Positions 10,346 through 20,031 of a stretch of 64,000 nt of DNA are shown piece by piece. Source of the DNA: Symsagittifera roscoffensis (taxonomy: Eukaryota > Xenacoelomorpha > Acoela > Convolutidae); assembly GCF_963678635.1 (NCBI RefSeq), contig NC_087066.1:61866054-61930053 (forward strand), read 5' to 3'. A program made the translations under genes and the position numbers. Within the stretch, counting starts at the first letter, position 1. Each line of letters begins with the position of its first letter. The notes under the pieces are model-generated. The model saw only the letters and a list, made by a program, of their open reading frames with translations. It made no database searches and was not told the DNA's origin.

Positions 10346-10813
10346 ATGTCATTTAAAAACCTAGGAAATAAACAAACAATCATTTTACACAATTGTGAAA
10401 TAGATAACAAAAAATACGACCTTGTAATCACACCTCATACACAAACAGTTGGATACATTCGAACAAAACGACAAACACTAAGGAGAAAAATAATAACTAA
10501 ACAAAGACAAATAACACGAAAAAGATTTTCAAAAAATCGAAACGCATTTTCAGAATCAGAAACCAACAGTTTAGACGAACTTTACAAACTAAAAGAATCA
10601 ATAGATAAAAATTGCCCACTTCACGATCAATTATATTTCTCTGACTCAGAAACAACTTCAAATTCATCACAAAGAGGAAAAAGAAGAATAAAAAAGCAGT
10701 ACAAACACAAACCAGTACATTTATACAATTGGAATCAACCAATTCGACACATTAATAATTACATATTAACAGTAATCGAACGAAAAAATGAGTTCAACGC
10801 ACACCCCAGGTGA
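10346..10813 (+). CDS. ORF0: small Arg/Lys-rich protein upstream of gag
   Basis: 155 aa of unknown function and the first ORF after the leader. Two basic tracts stand out: one around residues 39-66 (RTKRQTLRRK, TRKRFSKNR) and one around 109-122 (RGKRRIKKQYKHK). Acidic Ser-rich stretches lie between (SESETNSLDE, FSDSETTSNSS). The composition suggests a nucleic-acid-binding or nuclear regulatory protein, by analogy only. It overlaps the gag-pol start by 26 nt in another frame. Degenerate versions precede gag or its deletion scar at about 40344, 57724 and 63682; the 40.6-kb remnant keeps KGKRRIETSYFRKPARFFNW. A homologue in a second LTR family argues that it is a real gene. Confidence 0.7.
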   Translation: MSFKNLGNKQTIILHNCEIDNKKYDLVITPHTQTVGYIRTKRQTLRRKIITKQRQITRKRFSKNRNAFSESETNSLDELYKLKESIDKNCPLHDQLYFSDSETTSNSSQRGKRRIKKQYKHKPVHLYNWNQPIRHINNYILTVIERKNEFNAHPR

Positions 10814-13800
10814 AGAAACTCCAGATGATGATGAAATCTTTCCTTTTATAGTAGACGCAGATACTGATAGAGGACAACACATATTTTGTCAAAATTTACT
10901 CGTAAATTTATTTGAACCCGGAATCAGTCCATGTAAAACAGAGTTCCCCGATGTAAAAATCAAAAGACAAATCATAGATCACTACTTAAAAGATATATGC
11001 AACATAACACAACAGTATGGAATCTACTCCATAGAATTCACTTCCCCAAACCATAATAATAGAACATATACTATTCAAACAGACGATCTTGATTTAGAAT
11101 TTTCAAAAGTTTTTTCAGAATATATAAAAAGCATCCAATATCATAACTCACAAAGAGCAAACTCCATATTCACCAATGAAGTTTTCGCAATAATATATAG
11201 TTATATTTCGATATTAGAAAACGAAATCCCACTAACAAATGTCTCACCGACAGAAACATCTAAACATTTGAAAGTACGACATGAAATTACACTACTCTCT
11301 AGTTATTTAAACATCATTAAAGAAAATTTCACGAAAGATGACGTTTCACAACATACCAAACACGATCTACAAAAAATTTTAGCATGGTTCATAATAGATT
11401 ATTTCACACACAATATTGATTTAATTGCACAAGCAAGAAAAAATTTTAGACCCCAAAATTCGAACGATGATACCGCTATCACAGAACAATCAGATTATGT
11501 TTGGGACCCCGAATGGTCTCATCCCGCATTTATAAGCTTTCCACAATCAATCTCAAGTCAAGCAATAGGTACAATATCTTACATAAGAGATTATGTAAGA
11601 GTAATACCATTAACAATTGATGCAACACCATTAAACTATAATACATTTTTACCCGATACACAAAATAATAGTTTAAACTCGACAGTCATACACAACGAAA
11701 ACCTCAATGGAACTAGGAATCTTACTCAACAAGATATCCAGACACCATCACACTTCATAAATGAAGAAATTGTACACACAACAACTACACAACAAAGTAT
11801 TTCACCAATACGCCCAAATTTAACAACACCAAGAAATACAAACCCTTCACAAACACAGGTAACCTTACAATCAACCGTTAAACCTTCGGTTGCTCCAAAA
11901 TATTCCCATATGGATTACCAAACATACAGACCCATGACAATACCATCAAAAACACGCAAAACATTCACTAAAAACAACTTTGCAGACCATAATTATAATT
12001 ATACACATCCATCAAAAACAAATTATCAACCACAAAGGAATTTTAATCAATATACAAAACCTCGAAACTGGGATAACCCAACGGCCCAATATAATTCCAA
12101 AAATTTTCAACCAAATCCTCCACAGGATCGCAGTGAAAATTACCCATTTTTTCAACAGAATAAAAATAAAAAACAAACATCTTATCAAATGGATTATTTA
12201 TCCTCAGATGACGATTTCTTACAACCAGATATATTTGCACCAAATACTCAAGAATATCGTAGACAAGGAATACAGAGAACACGTACAAATCATAGAAATT
12301 TTTCTCCACAATCAATAGATGCACAACATAAACAACCAATTCAACAACAAAATCCAATTAATACACAATCCTTTCAACCAATTCAACAACAAAATCCAAT
12401 GACTGCACACTCGTATCAAGCATCACAAATGCAAAATGAAATACCACTCCCATATTATCTCCAACAACATGAAATAACAAGAAACCAACTTTCAAATTTT
12501 TCTCAAATGCCAAATGCAGCAGAATCATTACAAATGACAATGAATCCATACCTTATGGGTGGATCATCAATAACATCAAACAAACCTTTAATGGTTTTCA
12601 CAGGAACAGACCCTGAATACTCTGTAGAAGATTATTTAAATGCAGTAACAGCAAACCTGATTTTAAATATAGGACCTGAACCAATTAATACGCCACTACA
12701 TCAAAACTGGATACATCGACGCACAGCGTTGATACAAACAACCTTAGATGGCGCAGCCCAAAAATGGTTTTCAGTACTACCTCTAGAAATAAAATCAAAC
12801 TGGAAAAGATTTACACAAGAATTTTCAAAAATGTTTGACTCCGAAAGAAACAAACAACAACAAAGAGTTTTATGTAATGAAATTCGCAGATTACCAAACG
12901 AAACCATCAAGCAAATAGCAGTACGAATCGAAACACTAGTTCGAAAAGCATACTCACTAAATACACATGACTATAAAAACACAAAGATGACAGAAATCTT
13001 AATGATGACCTTAACACCACAATTAAGGAAAATAGCAATAAAAAAGAGAGCATCCCATCCTTCTTCAATTCGAGAACCCGATTTAGATTTTCGAAAACTA
13101 GTAGACAAATTAGAACAAGCAGAAATCACGATGAAACTAGAAGAAACGGAAAATCTGAAATTACAATACGTTAACAAAATTGAAACGACTCCCACTAATA
13201 TTAATAATATACAGGAATCAGAAACAGACCTCGTTGAAAAAATCACTGAAATACTCAATATTTACGAAAAGAACCCGAACTTTAAAGGCAAACCATCTTT
13301 CAAAAAATGGTGTAATTATTGCCGCCGATACGGACATAGTATTTCCGAATGTAGACAAAAACAGCAAGAAAGTCAAAATAAACCTCAAAAATACAAAGAA
13401 CCAAATAAATCATTCTATCAATATATGAAAAAAGATCAAAATCTACCAAACAAAAATGTATACAGCAACAACAGTTCAGGAAAACCACTTCCGAACAATA
13501 CAAGTTATACAAGAAATCAATCCCCATATAACTCAAGTTATAGAGGAAGATCACCAGAACGAAGAAATACACAAAACTCATCACAAAATCACTACAATAG
13601 ACCAAATAGTAGAAATAACTACTCCAGATCAAATTCAAATACACAACGATTTGTTTCTAGATCTAATTCCCAATCAAGAAATAACTACTATCCAAACAAC
13701 CAATCACGAAATTCATCATACAATAGGAATAGAAACTACTCCTATAATAGAAATAGAAGTTATTCAAACAACCGAAACCAGAATTACCCGAACAATCGAT

Positions 13801-16800
13801 CAAGGAATAACTCATATAATAGATCGAACTATAACAGACCAAACAATAATTACCAAAACAGATCGCGAAATAATTCACAAAATCGACACCCAAGTTATAA
13901 TAATCGTTATAGAAATTATTCCCAATCACCACACCGGAATAATAATCACTATAATAACTCTAATAATCGTCATAGAAGCAGTACACCTAAACATCAAAGA
14001 CAAATCAATCAAGTACAAGCTAACCCAGAAACAACATCAGACCCCCCAGGTATTGATGACACAGTAACTGATACGTTACAACTCAATCAAATAAACTGTA
14101 CATCATCAGATTCAGAAAGTGATACTGAAAACACTCTTGCTATCAATATGATAAAAGTCGAAAATGACTATGAATCTGTCATATATGAACAACCCTTTCC
14201 ATCACATATATATGAAAATCAATCAGAATTTCTTCAAAATTATTACACTACACCCATAAATTCCACACCAACAACGCAAGAAACAAATGCAAAAAATACT
14301 ACAGAACAACCCAATCAAAATGTCAAAACAAAATGCTTGAATACAAACCACATCTACCAAAATATACAAAAAGAACAACCCAAAGAAAAAATCGGGACAA
14401 TACCATTTCTCTTAGAAAGCCCAAGAAATAAAGAATTTCAACCACCAGACCTTGAAATAGATTTTTTAATTGATTCAGGAGCAGAATCAAACATAATAAA
14501 CATTCCCACATGGAATGAAATAAAAACTTTACATCCAAAGCTAACACCTCTTGAAACCTCCAGTAAGTTAGCAACAGCACAAGGATCAACATTGATAAAC
14601 TACGGAAAAATCCAATTATTTCTCCTCCCCACCAGAACAATGGAACAAAGCAAAATTTTAAATAAGCCATTTAAACAAATATTCCATATCACTGATATTA
14701 AATATAATATCATTGGAATACCATTTATTTCGAAGTATATACCAACAATTAACATCCTAAACAGTAAAATATTAATCAAAGATAAATATACAAAAACAAA
14801 AGAAACATCCCTAACATTTTTTCAAAGATTAAACAAACAACCACCATTCTTTTCAAAATTTTATCCAATATATAACCAACAAAGAAAACACCTGAAACCA
14901 CTATCAGGAAACATATATAATTTTTCAATCAAACAAGTTCACCAATATGATAAAGAACAAAACAAACAAAAATTTTATATGTCAAATTTTGAATTCAAAC
15001 CTATTCATAAATTTTTCAAAATCACAATCTCATCAATAAAATATTTGAAAAATTCGAATTCAGATATTATTTCCTTACATGTCTATAACAACACACCTTA
15101 CCAAGTAACATTACCTTTAGGACTTTTAGGATATTGTGAAACCAACGCTACAATATCACCAATACATGAAAAAGCCTATCGCGTAAATAATATACTCCAA
15201 TTACTAGATATTTGCCAATCTACAATTCTTAATGAAGAATTATCTATAAATAATATAATAAGTAACGAAAACAGAAATACGGATTATTTCACAAAAACTC
15301 CATATTTCAAACCTACATTCAACATCAGTAACTACACAGAGGACCAACAAAAATTTTTAACAATGTTTAATTTCCAACATTCACAAATAACACAAGACGA
15401 ATTCGAAAAGTTAGCCAAACAGCTAATTAAATATTCATCAGTCTATGCAACATCAAAATTCGATGTTGGCAAAATCAGTTCATCACTACATCTCCCATTA
15501 AAACCAGACGCAGTTTTCAAAAAACAGAGAGCAAGTAAAGTACCAATTCACTTACATGATAAAGTAAACAGATTACTCGATATTTTAGAACAGTACAATA
15601 TTATATCACCAGTTAATAAAGAAGAACAACCAAAAGGCAACACATTCATCAACCCCGTTATCATTCTAGCTAAAGGAGAATCATTAAAAATCGTTCTCGA
15701 TGCTAGATACCTCAATTCACTTATAGATGAATCAAAATGTAATTGGCCCATTGAACCAATACAAGTTATTTTAACAAAAATAAACGGCAAATACTTTACA
15801 ACCGCCGATATGAATAGTGCATACAATCAAATGCCACTAGATGAACAATCACGACGTTTAACACAATTTGTTATCGGAAACCAACAATACGAATTTAACC
15901 GCTTATTCTATGGAATATCCATAGGACCAGCAGCATTTTCAGCTTTTATGAGCAAAATTTTTAGACCACTAATACTCAAGAAAAACGCAATCACCTATTT
16001 AGACGATGTTTTTATGCAATCACAAACAAAAGACGAGATGTTCAATGTTTTAGAAAAATATCACCAAATACTTCAGAACGAAAATCTGAAGGCCGCCCCC
16101 GATAAATCACACTTCTTTTTGACAAGAGTTAAATTCTTAGGACATAACATAGAAAGAAAAACAATAACTCCACTGAAATCACGCATTGACGCTATTCAAA
16201 AACTTCAACCACCAACAAATAAAAAGAAAATCCAAGAATTCCTTGGAATGTTAAACTTTTTAAGTAAATATGTTTATAAAATGCAATTATATCTACGACC
16301 ATTTTACAACATCCTTAGACAACAAAATAATTTTGAATGGAATACAGAACATCAAGCACGATTCGAAGAAATAAAGAAACTTTTAACTGAACAAATTTCA
16401 AACACAATTCCAGACCCTGATCAACCATTTTATGCAATGTGCGATGCTTCGAACTTTGGCATCGGCGCAGCACTATTACAATCACATAATGGTACAAATA
16501 AAATGAACCTCATATCAGCAAATTCTCGATTATTCACTCAAGCAGAGCTACGACTCTCAACTCTAATGAGAGAATGTACAGCCATAATATATACACTGAC
16601 AGAATATGAATTTCTGATACTTGGATCAAAACATCCAACAGTTTTATTCACAGACCACAAACCAATCATTTTTCTTTTCACACAGAAATCTAACCCAAAC
16701 CACCGAGTTTACAGATTTCAACTAATTCTAATGGAATTTCCAAACTTACATATAGTTTGGACTGCAGGAAAAAATCTTGCATTACCAGACACCTTAAGTC

Positions 16801-19010
16801 GAAATACACCACCTGAATTACTTACACGAAAAACAACAGTTGAAATACCCAAAAATATAAAATTCTACCTTGCAGAAAACGAAACATCACCTCGATTAGA
16901 ATGCAAATATGCAGTAAAAACTGATATTGAACAATCACAAATAAATAATTTACAACATTTCCCACTTTATTTAGATTGTCAAAATAATCATTATGAAGTT
17001 GATTTACTTGGAACATCAACCTTCAAACCAATCCCATATTCTCAATGGATAAAAAATAACACCCAACAAAAACGAACAAAACAACACCTACCTAAAAAAG
17101 ACCATTTTCCACTAATTGAAAAAGAAGATTTAACTGATAAAATAAATTTATCAGGACCACAAACAAATGATTCAAAATACACAATAAATCAAGTTTTTGA
17201 CCTCCATGACCCACTTGATACAATACCCTTATCTAAATTAGAAATCGAAAACATTTTTCTCCCCCCAACAGAAACAATTACAATTTCAACACTGAAACAA
17301 TATCAAAACCTTGACCCAGTAATTAGACAACTGAAATCATGGCACAAATATAAAACTAAACCTATCAAAGCAGATTCAACCATTCTAGGAAACAAAACAC
17401 TCCTCCGATACTTTCGCAAATTTAACAACACAACAATTAACGAAAACACAGACCTTTTAGAGTATAACATGAATGAATCTACAGTTCCATGTCTCCCTTT
17501 AAGTATGATTCTTATAGCTTTTAATATTTCACATACACAAAATATTAAAGGACACTCTGGATCAGAAAAAACATATTCAAATTTTATACAAAATTTTTAC
17601 TTCCCAAATGCACCAATCTGGATAAAAGTACTATGCAATGACTGTATAGTATGTCAACTAAATAAACCTTACCCAAATCAAAAACAAATAGCACAAAAAC
17701 AAGATTTTAAAGGACAAAGTTTGTACTTTAATCATCGTATCTCATTTGATACTAAAGGACCAATTTCACCCTCATCAGAAGGAAACTCCTACATTATGGT
17801 AATTGTTGACGCATTTACACATTATGTAGCACTTAACCCAGTACCCCATTGTAACGCTTATTACGCTTACACAACACTCTATGAACACTGGATAGCAAAA
17901 TTCGGACTACCAGAAATTTTAGTTACAGACAATGGTACAGAATTCATAAATAATGAAATAATAACACTATGTCATTTATACAACATTAAACACAAACCAC
18001 GTACATCTCATGCACCTTGGACAAACGGCTTAGTCGAAGGTATGAACCGTTCACTACAAGAATATCTTAGATGTATCATCAACGGAAATGATACAAAATA
18101 TACCGAATGGTCAGCAGATGTAAAATTATTTCCCTTAGCATATAATTCACAAATTACGACAACCTTAGGAATGTCACCATACGAAATGGTTTTTAACCAA
18201 AAGCCACGCAAACCAATAATGTTTACAGCAAATTCTTATAAAAACGCACAAGGTTATTGTCAACCAAATAAAGACTCAATTTGTTATAACCTCCCATTAC
18301 ATACGCACGATGAAGATCATTTTCATCACCCACAAATTCTTAAATTAGCCTCCGGTACACACACCGAATGGATTTTAAATAGAGATAAGAAACACAATGA
18401 AATTTACCAAAAAATAACGAAAAAGTTATTACAAAGACAAAACATAAATGACCAAATCAATTCACGTTTTACACCAGCTTCCGATTTAAAAATTGGAACA
18501 TTTGTTTTAATACCTAATTTTAATACTCAAAAAGGAATTTCTAAAAAATTACAACCCCTCCGAAAAGGACCATACCAAATAATTGCAAAACCCACTGATG
18601 TCACATATAAAATTACCGACTCAAACAAAAAAGAAATCGTTCAGCACCGAAACAACCTATTACCTTATTACCCAAAAGAATACGCACTCCGCGAATTAAC
18701 TCAATTATATTCTTTCACAGGATTAAAAATCATTCAAAACGAACCACATCTGAAAAACACAGAACAAAATGATAACCCCACCGAAAATCAAAACACAAAA
18801 CCAACCGCCACCAAAAACAATACACAAAACCATAAAGAATCTCCAAAACCAAGAAAAAATAGAAAAATGACAGAACAAATAATACCCCAAGAAGAAATAG
18901 ACAAATCTGAACATAGAAAAACAACAAGACTCCGAAATCAACCACGTAAAAACTACAAAATGTTCATCCCCCAATCTAAAATATTAAAAAAAGTAGAATT
19001 TAAAAAGTAA
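10788..19010 (+). CDS. Gag-Pol polyprotein, Ty3/gypsy type
   Basis: 2740 aa in one frame with no frameshift or stop between gag and pol. The Gag N-terminus (1-135) resembles the remnant at 40770. A Retrotrans_gag-like region spans about 600-790. A CX2CX4HX4C zinc knuckle occupies 842-855, followed by a long Arg/Ser/Asn/Tyr low-complexity tract (about 890-1065). The aspartic protease has DSGAES with its catalytic Asp at about 1229. RT spans about 1590-1790, with catalytic Asp near 1674 (TADMNSAYNQ) and YLDD at 1737-1740. RNase H starts near 1878 (CDASNFGIGAALL). Integrase has an HHCC finger (H2249, H2256, C2286, C2289), DDE residues near D2321, D2381 and E2417 (D-X35-E), and a GPY module near 2594. 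All catalytic motifs are intact. The ATG is supported by the conserved position in the 40.77-kb relative. Confidence 0.95.
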   Translation: MSSTHTPGEETPDDDEIFPFIVDADTDRGQHIFCQNLLVNLFEPGISPCKTEFPDVKIKRQIIDHYLKDICNITQQYGIYSIEFTSPNHNNRTYTIQTDDLDLEFSKVFSEYIKSIQYHNSQRANSIFTNEVFAIIYSYISILENEIPLTNVSPTETSKHLKVRHEITLLSSYLNIIKENFTKDDVSQHTKHDLQKILAWFIIDYFTHNIDLIAQARKNFRPQNSNDDTAITEQSDYVWDPEWSHPAFISFPQSISSQAIGTISYIRDYVRVIPLTIDATPLNYNTFLPDTQNNSLNSTVIHNENLNGTRNLTQQDIQTPSHFINEEIVHTTTTQQSISPIRPNLTTPRNTNPSQTQVTLQSTVKPSVAPKYSHMDYQTYRPMTIPSKTRKTFTKNNFADHNYNYTHPSKTNYQPQRNFNQYTKPRNWDNPTAQYNSKNFQPNPPQDRSENYPFFQQNKNKKQTSYQMDYLSSDDDFLQPDIFAPNTQEYRRQGIQRTRTNHRNFSPQSIDAQHKQPIQQQNPINTQSFQPIQQQNPMTAHSYQASQMQNEIPLPYYLQQHEITRNQLSNFSQMPNAAESLQMTMNPYLMGGSSITSNKPLMVFTGTDPEYSVEDYLNAVTANLILNIGPEPINTPLHQNWIHRRTALIQTTLDGAAQKWFSVLPLEIKSNWKRFTQEFSKMFDSERNKQQQRVLCNEIRRLPNETIKQIAVRIETLVRKAYSLNTHDYKNTKMTEILMMTLTPQLRKIAIKKRASHPSSIREPDLDFRKLVDKLEQAEITMKLEETENLKLQYVNKIETTPTNINNIQESETDLVEKITEILNIYEKNPNFKGKPSFKKWCNYCRRYGHSISECRQKQQESQNKPQKYKEPNKSFYQYMKKDQNLPNKNVYSNNSSGKPLPNNTSYTRNQSPYNSSYRGRSPERRNTQNSSQNHYNRPNSRNNYSRSNSNTQRFVSRSNSQSRNNYYPNNQSRNSSYNRNRNYSYNRNRSYSNNRNQNYPNNRSRNNSYNRSNYNRPNNNYQNRSRNNSQNRHPSYNNRYRNYSQSPHRNNNHYNNSNNRHRSSTPKHQRQINQVQANPETTSDPPGIDDTVTDTLQLNQINCTSSDSESDTENTLAINMIKVENDYESVIYEQPFPSHIYENQSEFLQNYYTTPINSTPTTQETNAKNTTEQPNQNVKTKCLNTNHIYQNIQKEQPKEKIGTIPFLLESPRNKEFQPPDLEIDFLIDSGAESNIINIPTWNEIKTLHPKLTPLETSSKLATAQGSTLINYGKIQLFLLPTRTMEQSKILNKPFKQIFHITDIKYNIIGIPFISKYIPTINILNSKILIKDKYTKTKETSLTFFQRLNKQPPFFSKFYPIYNQQRKHLKPLSGNIYNFSIKQVHQYDKEQNKQKFYMSNFEFKPIHKFFKITISSIKYLKNSNSDIISLHVYNNTPYQVTLPLGLLGYCETNATISPIHEKAYRVNNILQLLDICQSTILNEELSINNIISNENRNTDYFTKTPYFKPTFNISNYTEDQQKFLTMFNFQHSQITQDEFEKLAKQLIKYSSVYATSKFDVGKISSSLHLPLKPDAVFKKQRASKVPIHLHDKVNRLLDILEQYNIISPVNKEEQPKGNTFINPVIILAKGESLKIVLDARYLNSLIDESKCNWPIEPIQVILTKINGKYFTTADMNSAYNQMPLDEQSRRLTQFVIGNQQYEFNRLFYGISIGPAAFSAFMSKIFRPLILKKNAITYLDDVFMQSQTKDEMFNVLEKYHQILQNENLKAAPDKSHFFLTRVKFLGHNIERKTITPLKSRIDAIQKLQPPTNKKKIQEFLGMLNFLSKYVYKMQLYLRPFYNILRQQNNFEWNTEHQARFEEIKKLLTEQISNTIPDPDQPFYAMCDASNFGIGAALLQSHNGTNKMNLISANSRLFTQAELRLSTLMRECTAIIYTLTEYEFLILGSKHPTVLFTDHKPIIFLFTQKSNPNHRVYRFQLILMEFPNLHIVWTAGKNLALPDTLSRNTPPELLTRKTTVEIPKNIKFYLAENETSPRLECKYAVKTDIEQSQINNLQHFPLYLDCQNNHYEVDLLGTSTFKPIPYSQWIKNNTQQKRTKQHLPKKDHFPLIEKEDLTDKINLSGPQTNDSKYTINQVFDLHDPLDTIPLSKLEIENIFLPPTETITISTLKQYQNLDPVIRQLKSWHKYKTKPIKADSTILGNKTLLRYFRKFNNTTINENTDLLEYNMNESTVPCLPLSMILIAFNISHTQNIKGHSGSEKTYSNFIQNFYFPNAPIWIKVLCNDCIVCQLNKPYPNQKQIAQKQDFKGQSLYFNHRISFDTKGPISPSSEGNSYIMVIVDAFTHYVALNPVPHCNAYYAYTTLYEHWIAKFGLPEILVTDNGTEFINNEIITLCHLYNIKHKPRTSHAPWTNGLVEGMNRSLQEYLRCIINGNDTKYTEWSADVKLFPLAYNSQITTTLGMSPYEMVFNQKPRKPIMFTANSYKNAQGYCQPNKDSICYNLPLHTHDEDHFHHPQILKLASGTHTEWILNRDKKHNEIYQKITKKLLQRQNINDQINSRFTPASDLKIGTFVLIPNFNTQKGISKKLQPLRKGPYQIIAKPTDVTYKITDSNKKEIVQHRNNLLPYYPKEYALRELTQLYSFTGLKIIQNEPHLKNTEQNDNPTENQNTKPTATKNNTQNHKESPKPRKNRKMTEQIIPQEEIDKSEHRKTTRLRNQPRKNYKMFIPQSKILKKVEFKK

Positions 19011-19610
19011 TTTTAAGATTTTATACTTCACAATCTTGAAACCTCCGTAACATTTTTCATTTCAATTTTTCAAAATAACATGCTCACAAGTACGCAATAA
19101 TTCTAGTTCAAAATAGACCAATAGGATTCATCCAATCCGCCACTTTCTCTAACTCAAACTAAGATCAATTAGACGAATAATCTAGAACTCCAGGCACATC
19201 TCTAACTATAACTTTACAACCTCCAGGTCAAAAATAAGCAAACCACTCCAACTTGACAGCTAAAATAAATATCACCATAATACCGTACCCCTCCCTTATC
19301 TAATAACCCAAAGATCAACAATATTTCCCCAATTCAGACCACGAATACCCCCAAAACAAATTTGATAACTTAGCCTAAAGTAACAAAATGAAGATTTTAA
19401 TTAGCCTAAAGTATAAAAATCTTACCATACCCCGGATCATTTGACAAACAAAAATAAAGAAAAAGACGACCTCCCAGTCACCATAAAAATTGCCCCCAAC
19501 AAATTTTTACAAAACTCAACCCACTTGTCAAAAAACTAATAAATAATTCGACCACACTAGAAAATCGCCTCAAACAGCAAAAAATATTCGACCAAGAGAT
19601 CATTTCTTAA
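19011..19610 (+). other. Spacer between pol and the accessory ORFs
   Basis: 600 bp with stops in all plus frames. It contains a direct repeat TAGCCTAAAGTA at 19371-19382 and 19402-19413. It may carry a splice acceptor or internal promoter, but none is clear. Confidence 0.5.
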
Positions 19611-19841
19611 ATGCTCTTCTCTCAAACAGTTGCTCAAATACTTATAAATTTTAAACATTTTTTTTCAATACTTGAAGCCTTTATAATATTTCTTTTTGAT
19701 ATACTTGAATATTTTCTAATAATCCTAATCATTTTTTGTAACATTTTTTTAATTTTCTACACTATACTCGAACTATTCCTCCAACTTTCCAAAACCCTTG
19801 AATATATCCACAGGTACGATTTTAACAACTTGTCTAAATGA
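19611..19841 (+). CDS. Small hydrophobic protein 1 (76 aa), viroporin-like
   Basis: 76 aa, unrecognised. After about ten residues it is almost entirely Phe/Leu/Ile, with a long hydrophobic run from about residue 20 to 60 that includes FDILEYFLIILIIFCNIFLI. This would span a membrane once or twice. Its TGA stop overlaps the ATG of the next ORF as ATGA, an arrangement associated with coupled translation. Small hydrophobic proteins of this kind are often viroporins in viruses; that role is inference. AT-rich DNA can yield Phe/Leu/Ile ORFs by chance, which limits confidence. Confidence 0.45.
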   Translation: MLFSQTVAQILINFKHFFSILEAFIIFLFDILEYFLIILIIFCNIFLIFYTILELFLQLSKTLEYIHRYDFNNLSK

Positions 19842-20026
19842 TACGAACAATTTTCAGTAGAACTGATATTTTTTTATTGTTTGTAATTTTCATAACATTT
19901 TTATCATCCCTCATTTTGACAATATGTAAATGTATAAAGAAAGCAATCATCACATTTGCCCTAGCAACAATTTTTCTAATTATTTTTTTGGAAGAATATT
20001 ATAATAAACATAAACCTTCCCACTAA
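19838..20026 (+). CDS. Small hydrophobic protein 2 (62 aa)
   Basis: 62 aa, unrecognised. One hydrophobic segment (about residues 12-28, IFLLFVIFITFLSSLIL) is followed by CKCIKK and a second segment (about 37-51, FALATIFLIIFLEEY), which suggests a two-pass hairpin membrane protein with a basic loop. It starts inside the stop of the preceding ORF (ATGA) and ends 5 nt before the next open frame. Tight packing supports a real coding block. Function unknown. Confidence 0.45.
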   Translation: MIRTIFSRTDIFLLFVIFITFLSSLILTICKCIKKAIITFALATIFLIIFLEEYYNKHKPSH

Positions 20027-20031
20027 AGTAA

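Noticed and set aside
13456-14067. 203-codon frame (and others) inside gag-pol in alternate frames
   Set aside because: Composition shadow of the Asn/Arg/Ser/Tyr-rich tract of gag-pol; Ile/Thr-rich with no independent support.
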